From Ciona savignyi (Eukaryota > Chordata > Ascidiacea > Phlebobranchia > Cionidae): 64,000 nt of DNA. How positions within the stretch are numbered: position 1 is the stretch's first letter; the number at the start of each line of letters is the position of its first letter. Below, piece after piece: positions 44,040 through 56,000 of this stretch. A model generated the notes under the pieces. The model did not search any database. It was not told the origin of the DNA and saw only the letters and a list, made by a program, of their open reading frames with translations. A program made the translations under genes and the position numbers. Location of the stretch: NCBI GenBank assembly GCA_000149265.1, contig CH003035.1, positions 762,435-826,434 of the forward strand. The letters are read 5' to 3'.

Positions 44040-47000
44040 ATGGACGAATTCAATTGGGAAAATTACAGACCAGAACTAGATAAGGTTGGTATTATTGTGA
44101 TCAAATATTTAAATATATGTATAAAGCACCGTTTATAACGGGCTAGTGAAGATCCTCCGTATAATTAGTCTAGGCAAGGCACTTAAAAAGCATTGCCTGA
44201 TCTCCTGATCCTAGCGGATTAATCGGTTCTACCAAATTGAAGGAATGTCTATATCATACACAACAAACTGCAATAGTTTGGTAACCCGCGCGTGGTGATC
44301 TGACGATTTGTGTGTTAACCCCGTCGTTTTTTCATTCAGGGCAATACTAAAAGCAGGGAAAGCCCGAAGGAGGGAAACTGTTTACCAAAACTATAGAAAT
44401 TAATTTTAACCCTTTTCTAAACACTAATCTTAAACCCCAGCACTAATTCTACTCTAACCCTATGTTTAAAACAAACTCTAATACCACAATATTTATTTTA
44501 GAGTACAGTTTCCTTTCTTCCCGCTTTCCCTCCTTTTAGTCCCCCCCCCATTCACGAGGATAAACATGAATGTCCTATCCTAATTGCAGTGAGGTGGATA
44601 TCTAACTAGACTTGTTTTAGCTTTACTTATATTGTGAATAATTCAATAGATTTCTCTGGTCTGATCAGTATTATTAAAGTATCTTGCCCCAATGTGCAGA
44701 GTAAAATTTAGGTACAAACATATTTTATAACAAAGTACTGTTAACAAATTTATTAATATATTAAGTATTTTGATACCGGTATCCTGCGATATGGTAACAC
44801 TGCACATTCGTTGTATCTAATCTGCATGCAAAACAACAATTTTTCACTATTCACATTTTACTATACAGTTACACTATCCATACAAATTCAGGTTCAAATA
44901 CTTTTTTTTTCGCAGATATTTTTTCACAACGAAAGTTCCATTAAAACTGGGACGAAAAAATATGAAGATTTTTGGATGTTCTTCAGAAAGTTCCGAAAGT
45001 TCCAAGCTAAGCATGGAGGAGTGAAAAACAATTTACAAAATGAGCAAAGTACATGTTCTGTGGGGAGCCTGGATCTACCAGGAACCTACAGTTCAAGGTT
45101 TTTGAGTTAATTTATAGTTAGTTATCCATATGGAACCGTATGGAAAGTAAGTCAATTTTTGACGAGATCTCGGGTGTGCACGCGCCAAATATTTAAGTGT
45201 GCAGTGTGCAAGCGTCCAAGAGTGCACACTTCAACAATCTCCTTTTTATTACTGTTTTACCAAAATCTTAAAAAACATATTATTCTATCCTCAATCTTTC
45301 GTGTCCGTTAGCTAACATATCTATCTACATTACGTAGGGTCCGCTAAATAACAAAAAATGTACTGACAGTAAATTACCCAAGGTCCAGAGGTAGGTTTAC
45401 AGGTTTGTTGGAAATTATACGATGTTTATGTTCGTGATCGTGTGAAATTACTCAAGAGTGCAAAGACGCGGGGTAAAAAAAAACTTGAGTGTGCAGCTGC
45501 CGTTCTTTTCATACTGGCATATGGATAAACAATTACTGTTTGTATGTTACTCCAAGTATGTTCTACAATCCATTAACAGGCCAGAAAACTATGTGGTTGT
45601 GTTCAAATGCACAATAAACTCACACTCTGTAAAAAGTCAACAAATTTTTGACGCTAACCGCATACTGTTTTTCCAATACCATCAAAATGATATCTATATC
45701 CATTCTAAATATTTTGGTAAATGACTTTATTATAGTAAGATGTAAACATTTAGATATTTATATTAAACTACTGCTTGGTTTTATTACTAATTGCTAATTT
45801 CATACACTACTGCCTCAGCCGTTAACCGAAATATCGTGGTATAGCAACCAGCTGCTAGCTAGTCGATTGTATCCTTGAACAAGGTATTAAATATTGATTG
45901 AATTTAGTGGTGTTATAGAGTTAACAAATCGCTAACAGTATCTCATATTTAGTACAATGCAGTTGTAATGGGGTAAAACGCAACAATGCACCCGAGTCCT
46001 CTTGTTTATCACCCCCTGAAATAAACATATCCTTTCCTAAATTTTTACTATTTTTTATTTATTTACATTTATTATTTCTTCACCGGCCTGTCTAAAAGGG
46101 GGGTGTTTAATTTCTTCCGTATTTTCAGGTACAAAATTAACTGTGCAGTTGCAAATTTTTCTGATATTTTGGAAAAGAGGCAACGCCAAAGCAAGCCAAC
46201 ATCTCGGTAATTATCATTTTAGAATGGCGATTTACTATGTGTTTGTATAATATAAAAACCTACATAATGTAGGGTGTCTATGTGGCTTAGTGATTAGTAA
46301 TCAATACAAGATTTTTCTCTGTTAAATCGCACCTAACCCCTTAAGGGACATTACCTTAGGCTAGGTAATAAACGTACAGTACTCAACCAATCAAATTCAA
46401 TTGAATTATCTCTGGCACTTGACTGTAGGATTGGTGCTCTAATCAATGTCTGTGTTGTAATACGATAGGATAGGAAGGGATATATTCATTTTATCCCTGT
46501 GAATGGGAGTTTATCCCCGTGAATGGAAAAAAACCAATGGGGTTAACACACGGGCAATTGTCAGATCACCTCACGCCCACCATTCGGTTACTGGAGCTAT
46601 TGCAGTTTGTTGTATATGATTTACCTGTTCCTTCAATTTGGTAGAACCCATTAATCTGCTCGGTCCAGGCAATGTCCGTAAAGTGCCTTTCGATTGAAAG
46701 GCGACGTACTTAACCGCCAGACTAACCGGCCGGACGAATGGAAACTGTTTTCCCATATTATAATACATCTACACCATTTACTTTTCTTTTCACATTTATA
46801 GTAAAAGAGATCGATACAGTGAACTTGATGGTGGGTTAACCTCACAAAGACTTGAAGAGTTTCACGTCGGTATTTTGCATTATCTTGACTTTGGACAAAA
46901 GCAAAGCTTTTCTAAATTAAAGAAGTTAAAATCTGAGCAAGCCAACTTGCCGATTGCCAACTTTAAAGAGAAAATTGTGCAATCAGTGAAGGAATCTCAG

Positions 47001-50000
47001 GTGAATACTTTAAACACACATTGAATGTTCGTGTGAGCAATAAAAAGAACAACTTACAGAATAAACTTACAGATTGCAATTGTTTGTACTGTGTATCTGC
47101 TGCTATCATTAATTCAAAGAAGTAACGGTTTGCAAGATGTTTAAATCTTTGCTTCATATTTTTTTAAAATAACATATGTTATTTTGGCATATACCTGTGT
47201 ACTGACCACCAATATTAATGATAAAATACATTTTTGAAGCGGAAATATATAGAAGATTTTATATCATCTTCTTAACAATGTGCCTTTAGTTGAATGTGAA
47301 AGTATTGTGTTGTATATGATGGAGATATTTATTGTTATATATTGTTTAATTGTGTTGTATATGATGGAGATATTTATTATTATATATTGTTTAACCCGGG
47401 TTCAAGAAATGACTGATGCCTGTTTACTGGAACGGCAAGAGATGCAACCGACCAGCAAGCAGCTAGTTTTAATCCCACAACATTTTTGCCCTTGACCTGA
47501 AGGGTTAAACCTACCCACGGGACACTAGGCTTTTAATGACAGCACATAACTTACCCCAGGTGGTTATAATAGCTGGTGACACGGGGTGTGGAAAGTCGAC
47601 CCAAGTACCCCAGTACCTGCTTGCCGCTGGGTTCACCAACATAGCGTGTACCCAACCGCGTAGAATTGCTGCCATATCTCTTGCAAGTCGTGTTGCTTTT
47701 GAAACATTGAATCAATATGGATCACAAGTGGCATATAAGATCAGGTTAGTTCGACTTATTTTTTTATTTTTAATTGAGCTGTGCTGTAACACATTAATCA
47801 GTGGAATACTGCTTCTAGGTAAGGGGCAACTATCATGGAATTGATTTTCATCATGACATAATCATTAGAGAGATGGTTAACGGCCACTAGTTTTCCTAGA
47901 GCAATTTTGCTTCTGGTCTAAATTGTAAGGCATTTGACCATCATGCCTCAATCTAATGGATTCCAATGAATTTATTAGAAATTGAAATTATCATTGATTA
48001 AACTTTAAAGACCAACCTATATGTAGACATAAAGTAATTACCTTAATTATAAAGACTGCTGTTGTCCTGACTGCAGGATAAAAATGAGTGAAGACATTAA
48101 AACGTTTAATCGCTATTGTGACATGTGTTTAACAGAAAAAACAAAACAGAAATAAATTGTTTGTCAAAATTGTTGAGATTATTTTAAATAAGTTAAACAG
48201 TAAAGGAATGTTTAACAAACAAAAATACCACGAAGCATTGTAATTTTAAATAAGCTTGTGTGCTAGTTTCAATTATCATCTCGAAACACATTTTGGACGC
48301 CTATGGCAAAGGATATACATAGCACAGTCTATCCTTTCCAACACTAGAAATAAAATCGATTCAATCACAGATTTGAAGGAACTAAGACTGCATCGACGCG
48401 GATTTTATTTCTGACAGAGGGTTTGCTTCTCAGGCAAATGCAGCAGGATGTAAATTTGTCGCAGTATAATGTCATTATATTGGATGAGGTAGGTTGGATA
48501 TGATTTGTCCATCTGTGGTTTCAATCATACGCAGATGGGAAAAATGGAGTTTTAGTTCCAAATGAATCAAGCTTATAACCAGAGCCAGGTGCTTGGATCA
48601 TCCTGACTACCTTCTGCCTGACTGGCTAAGGCATTTAACATACATTGCCGTGATCAAGTGGATTTAAACAGATAAATTAAAACTTGAGCCCCTGTTGGAA
48701 AGTTTGTTTTCTGTGCGCCGGATTTTTGCGCCAACATTTTTTTAACCTAAATTTGTGCCACGCCAGCAAAACTAATTTGAGCCACCACTAACGAAGTTGC
48801 ACAATTTTTAACTAAAACTTTAAAATATGAAAGCTTAAAGTATCAAAAATACTGACATAAATCAAGGAAGTGTAATCATGCCAGCATAATTTTTGGAGTT
48901 TTCTGCGCTAATACCCGAAAAAGTAGTCCGTGCGCCACGCCAGATATATCGGACGCATCATACGAACTTTCCAGTAGGGACTTGAGCCAAATAAATCGGA
49001 CGATATCCTATGGTATAACGACTGTCATCCCATTATTATTATATTATTTTTAGGTCCATGAACGGCATTTGCAGTCAGACCTTTTGCTTGGTTTGCTGCG
49101 AAATTTAATTGCAAACGGAGATACCCAACTTAGAGTCGTTCTGATGTCCGCCACCATAAATCTAGAGCTGTTTTCAAAATATTTTGACGGATCACCGGTC
49201 ATTCAAGTTCCTGGCCGTCTGTACCCAATAGAAGTTCAATATCATCCAATATCCATGGTATTTTATCTAATTTTTATCCCTGTAGGAATTATTAGTTGTT
49301 TTGGGATCACTTATTATTATAAAAAAATGTTTTTCCATGTTTACTTATGATCTAGGCTCATGACATCCATATAAGCTTTAAACTTTCCTTCCACAGGGAT
49401 TACATTAAATATTGTCCTTTTAACACCATATTAATCCCCCATCATACCTCTGCCTTATATTATGTAGGAGGACAAGGGTAATCGATCCAACAAACTTGAG
49501 CCAAGACCTTATGTGAGGATTCTACAAAAGATCGATAAAAAATATCCATCATCTGAACGGGGAGATCTGCTCATTTTTCTTCCAGGGATGCAGGTAAAAG
49601 ATGATCAACTGTGTGATGTTATACAATGTTACTTGATTAGGATGGTAATGGAATGTTAAAATTGTTAATATGATGCTTATGGAATGTTAAAATTGTTAAT
49701 ATGATGCTTATGAAATGTTAAAATTGTTAATAGGATGCTAATGGAATGTTGAAATTGTTAATAGGATGCTAATGGAATGTTATACGGTGACTATGGTTTA
49801 TTAACATATGTCTACTGGTTGTTATGTAATGAATATACTTAAAATTATAATATGTTTATGGGGTTTTATAAGATATCTAAGGGATAATATAGGATGTCTA
49901 TGTTTATTAAAACATCTTGATTGTTGTTATTGTTTGACGATACTAAGAGTTATAAAATGTTTATTGGGTTTAATAACACTTTATAAGACAGACAAATGAT

Positions 50001-53000
50001 GCACATTTAAAATGCTTAGTTGGATAGACATTGACGGCTGATTTGAAGATTGACTAAAAATTGTATCCATTTCCCAGCTAATCACAAAATTCTTTGCTTG
50101 CAGGAAATCACGACTGTAGAAGAAGCAGCGAAAACATACTCCGAAGAACTGAAGAACTGGATTGTTCTTCCTCTTCACAGCACACTGTCGATTGAGGAGC
50201 AGAACAAGGTTTAGTGATGTAGACTTGTTCACACAAATGTGCTTTGTGTGATCGGGTGTTCAGTCATAGAAAAATTTGGAAAGAACATTCCTATGTTGTA
50301 TACACTCCACGGCCAAAAATCTGAGCGAGTAACGCGAGTAGCACTTGCGTGATGCACGTTATGCGACAAAGAATGTACTCTTGAAAATAAATAACTAACC
50401 AACGTTTACCGCGACCGTTTTCTATTTAGCTTGCGTAAAGGGAAATAATAAAAAAATCCGCATGATTGGGACCGTTATAATTATACCCATGGCTCGTACG
50501 AATACTGAAGTCTATCATACTAGCAGCATTATAAAAAAACGGCCGCGGTAAACGATTTACTCGCCTGAAAGATTTACTTGTTTTACTCGTTTGAGCTTCC
50601 ACACCCGAGTGAATTTTTACACGCCCGAAATTTATGGATTTTCGGCACTGCTGACTAATTCTATGTATTTCACCCAGGTGTTCGATATTGCACCCGATGG
50701 TGTTCGAAAATGCATTTTATCGACGAACATTGCGGAGACGTCGGTCACGGTGGATGGGGTGAGGTTTGTGGCGGATTCTGGGCGGGTGAAGGAGATGAGT
50801 TACGACGCACAGTTCAAGATGAAGCGCTTGCAGGAGTTCTGGGTCAGCAGGGCAAGTGCAGAGCAACGAAAGGGTGAGGGGTAGGATAGGTGGTCTAATA
50901 TTCTTCTGTGGATGGTTCAATGCAGGTTGTATTACAACATAAGAAATCGACACATTACTTTGTGACCTTTATGGTTACTAGAGCTATTACAATTGTACAA
51001 TGAAAATATGTTACAGGTTTTGCTTTAATTGATTAATTGACTAGGAGAGTCAAATGTACCGTAATGCATTGTCCAAGAACAAATCTGACTAGCCATCAAT
51101 TTGTTTAGATCTCACACCTTTTGCTTTATGGTGTGTCAAACTACCAAAGTCTGAATGCACCAAACACAGCATACTCCCTGTAAATATAAATGGTAATTTG
51201 TATACTCCACCGGCACAGTTTAAAGGTGCGATTTGCACTCCAAGGTAAGGCACAGGTAAGAACACAATTTGCACCCAGCACCGTGTACTTCACCCCCATA
51301 ATATACCAAACTACAACAGGGCGCGCAGGAAGGACGGGTCCCGGCGTTTGCTTCCGACTTTATTCCGAGGATGATTTTGAAGCACTGGCTGAATACTCTG
51401 TGCCGGAAATACAGCGGGTACCGCTTGATTCACTCATTTTGCAGGTACCTGTTGTCTTGCGTTTAAAGGTTGTTTTAATCTGTCCATTCTTGTACAAAGG
51501 GTAGTGATCGATTTTTGTATTTTGCGCAAACTGAAACTTACATCTTTTGGACTAAATATTTTCAATATTCAATTCTGTGTGTTTAATTTTTGGATCTGTG
51601 ATTATTAATTAAAACGACAGGAAAATTTGGATGATGTTACTTTTTCCATTTGTTAGCAAATATATAAAATCTAGATTTAGATTAGTTTTGGGTCCCATAT
51701 GGAAAAATCGGACAAATATTTTCTTGTCCGTTTTTTTTGCAATGAGTTTGTGTACGTTTTAAGTTGCTCATTTTTTCATAAGAAGTTTTAAGCTTTTACT
51801 GTTGCAAGCTCTTTATCTTGGGGGTAGGAAAATACAGTGTTAAATTGGGTTAAAATATCTGTCCTTGCCTACCTATAGGGATATATAAGCATCCTGCCTC
51901 GCGGGTACAGGATAGGAATTGAAATTTCAAAAATGTCCCAGATGCAAAGTATGGGGGTTGAGAATGTAAGGGATTTCTCTTTTATTGAGCCACCACCAGA
52001 GAGTGCTCTCAACAATGCAATGATCGGATTGAAGGAACAGGAGGCGTTGGACGCTAAAGAGAAAGTCACACCACTTGGTGAAATGCTCGCACAGTTACCA
52101 GTAGATGTGGCTATAGGTAAGTGTGAGGTTTATTTGATATTAAAATTGAAAAAAAGTTGTACAGTCGTGTGGCTGAATGGTTATATACCTACTTATATAT
52201 ATATATATATAAACTTCACAAGTGATGTACCCATCTTGGGTTCAAAACTTCGGTAAAAAAAAATTGAAAAAGTTTAAAAAGGGTAATTTAATTTCACCTA
52301 AGAATTTTTTTTAATCGTTATTGCCATTGTTATGTATATAAACTATGTTGGTAAACAGGTCCAATCGGTTTAAAAACCAAATTAAACTAGTTTTACTTCT
52401 AAACCTTATGGTTATATTTCCAATATGACAACACACCTCTAATTCGCCAGAATAAAACATAAACATCCTTTAACTCACCAGGCAAGATGTTGATTATGGG
52501 CAGCTTGTTCGATGTGATTGAACCGGTGATGTCTGTGGCAGCCGTGCTCAGCGTGCAATCCCCGTACACGAGGTCTGCATACAACAACCCTGATATGGTG
52601 GCCAAGCGTCGACCCATTGAATCTACACACGGAGATCCCATTACATTGCTTAATCTGTTTGATGAGTGGATAAAGGTGTGAACTGAGTAACTTTTTTTCC
52701 TCATGATAGAAAAATTACATTTTAAATACGACTTTTCGTTTAAATATTACAATTTTCATTTTAAATACGACAATTGTTGTTTAAATATGACAATTTTCAT
52801 TTTAAATACGACAATTGTCGTTTCGACTTGTGAATTTTATTTTTGACAGGATAGTAAAATTTTTAATGTGAAAAATGACAGCAAATTATTTGTTGGTTAT
52901 AAATCATTGAGCGTGAATTGCAAACTCCATTTAACCTCTGTGGTTCTATATTCCGCGAGCAAACAGTTAGTTTCGTCTAAACTGATTTTGTAATTTTTGT

Positions 53001-56000
53001 GGCAATGCCAAGGTAAAAGCTGAAGGTCGAGTACCAAGCAGAACATGGTGCAAGAGGAGGGGATTGGAGGAACAGCGCTTCTATGAAATGGCCAATGTCA
53101 AACGGCAGTTTAATGACCTGCTCAAGGTAAGGATCAAACTGTTTCCAATTAGTCAACACACTTTAATATTTGAGTAACTTTAATGTGAGATCTACAAATT
53201 GCCCCTGTTATACCAAGCGGCTATATTTCCACCTGTAGGTTAGCAAAAATATACTATCAGCATGTATACTTCATGGCAATACCTTATTTACGCAATCAAT
53301 CTGTTTCCAGTTAGTCAACACACTAGATAGTTGATTTGTTTGTTTGCTTAACGTTGGGTATTTTGCCGGGTTGGTTTTATTAGTACTGATTTTCACTATA
53401 ATCCTTGTTAGATTAAAACCAGTTGACCTAGTCGGTTGTGTTCTTGGGCAGCAGGAGTTTCCAGAAGCCAGTAGTTGGTAGTTTGAAAAAGACCAGCAAT
53501 GCCTCTGTCGAGTTTAAAACAATGCAATCGTTAAGTAACTTTAATGTGAGATCTACAGATTCTTATACCTAGCGGCCTCTCTCTTATACCTCTTATACCT
53601 AGCGGCTATATTTCCACCTGACTGTTAGCAGGAGTACGCTATCAGCATGTATACTTTACAGCAATACCTTATTTATGCAATTCCAGTCTCATTTGTTTGT
53701 TTACTTTGTATTTCTGTTCTAAATACATAATTTTGATTATGACGCAGGGAAATGCATTGCTATCGGGTGAAAAAAACCCGAGTCATGGTGGAGAGACAAG
53801 TCACAAACGTAAGCAACGTCATGCCGACCGGAAACGACTGCGACAAATGAAAGAAGAAGAAAGGTAATTATAAATATCTACTAACTACACCTATATAATG
53901 ATGTAAAAATAAAAGTGTAAATTAAACAGCAAATTCACGGTTGTCTTGTAACATAGAAATTTGCAGTGGTAATTACTAAATTAAACACAAACCAGAACCA
54001 TTGCTTCTGACATTGGAATGGACAATGTAAGGGGTGTTATCACCTAAACAGTCATAGAAATAAATAGTAAAAAACTCCAATGATGTAATACCAACCACTC
54101 TATGAACTGGACAGCACATTAAATAAACAAATCGCGATTACTCCACCCACCCAATCACAGAACCGAATCGAGGAAACGAAAAGTTTTAAAACTCACTGAT
54201 CACAAATACGTTGCCGTGACAAGTGATGATGTAAGCGACGGTGATGATGATGAAACCGTTTCCTTGACAACCAACGTCAAGGATCTTGAGTTCAAAGTTC
54301 GCCACGATCTGGATAAGTTGTACAAGGTACCACAGAAGTGTATATATATATTTATATATATATATGGAAACGTATGTGTATTTGCAACTTTTAAACATAT
54401 ATTTATAACAAGAGTCATGTTCAAACCTATGGGAGTAATTATGAGGCATCTTCACACAATAATCAGAATAAAATGTTGCCCACAGATATAAATTTTTTCA
54501 GAAATGGTCAAGTTCTTCTCAGTGTCAACACAGAATGCAAAACGGGCTAAATTCCCACCACACTTACATTAATATCATTTTTTCGCCCTTTACTTTAGGC
54601 TTCTAGTGAGGAGCGCAAGTTTACGATGAAAGACGTGATCTTACTTAAAGTTATTTTGTGTTCCGGTCTCTACCCCCAGCTGGCTTACCCTGACAATTGT
54701 AACTCTTACAGCTCAGATTCAGACCAGGTGCTGTAGCATTGTAAATGAAATACTAATTTTATTCTTGTGTGTTAAACAACAACCATCAGTATAACAAAGA
54801 TAATCATTAGAATATCTTATTTCACCTAATGGAGATATTGCTCCGATTTTCATTTAACCTCATAATCTTTTAACCTCACAATTTCACCCAATGTTGGCTA
54901 AGTGTTTTTCAAAGACACAATTGACAAATTGCATATGAAGCAGAACCCAATTATGCAGGTTTTCCACACAAAGAACAAACTCTTTGTGGTGCTTCATCCG
55001 AACAGCTACTTCGCAAACCATCCAGAGATTCTGGAGCCGATTGGGAAGGAGGAGGCAGTTGTGGAGGGCAAATCGTCACACAGAGGATTGTTGGGTCACA
55101 AGCACCAACTGTTGTCATACGTGTCGCTGTTAGAGACCACCAAGCCGTATCTCTGCAACACGATGCGGGTTGGTAGATAAGTTGTGAACACATGTGTAAC
55201 TTGTTGTTGACTTTATGTCTTTGGTTAAATATCGGTGCCATTATATTGAGTTTTTTTAATTTTGTTAAATAAATTAAAAATCATTATTTAATCTCAGCAC
55301 ACTTCGTTGCAAATATGGATATCATTTTTTCTTATTATTTTAATAAATATATTGTATCCTATGACACCCATATTCTACTAATATATGGGATACGAAAATT
55401 ATGACACAGACAATAAATAGATTACCTTTTATACATAGTCAGTTATCGAAGAAATTGCAGTGTGTTTATGTTGTTTATTTTGTAAAAGTTATCGAGTCAG
55501 TTTAACTGGTATGACGATGTTTGCTTATCGGCTTTCCAAAATACAAAACTGTTATCTTGGTCAAATTCCATAACCTAAAAAAAATGTTAAAAGTTTACCT
55601 CACCTTAGGTACCAGCACTTCAGACTCTCTTTCTTTTCTCACAATCGTTGGACACAGACTCCGAATGCAAGAGAGTGATTGTGGACGAATGGATCGAGAT
55701 TTTTATCCCAGATGTCCTCCAAAGTCAATCCCTCCTTGCCTCCTGCCTCCAACTCCGCAACGCATGGAATCGCCTGCTCAAGCTACGAATCAGCGCCTCG
55801 AAAACCGAAGGTATTGAAATAAGTTTTTATCAACCTTCTTTTATCAATATGCCTTCCGAGTTAGCGTGGCTGCTGTGAAGTGTAGACTAGCTAGCATCTG
55901 ATATAGGATTGGTGGATAGGGTCATAGGACCAAGGGGGTTAACACACAGGCAATCGTCAGATCACTTTGCGCCCATCGTCGGGTTACCGGAGCTATTGCA

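Noticed and set aside
45458..45724. 88-codon plus frame in DHX34 intron 2
   Set aside because: Not in phase with neighbouring exons, no similarity to DHX34, AT-rich intronic composition.
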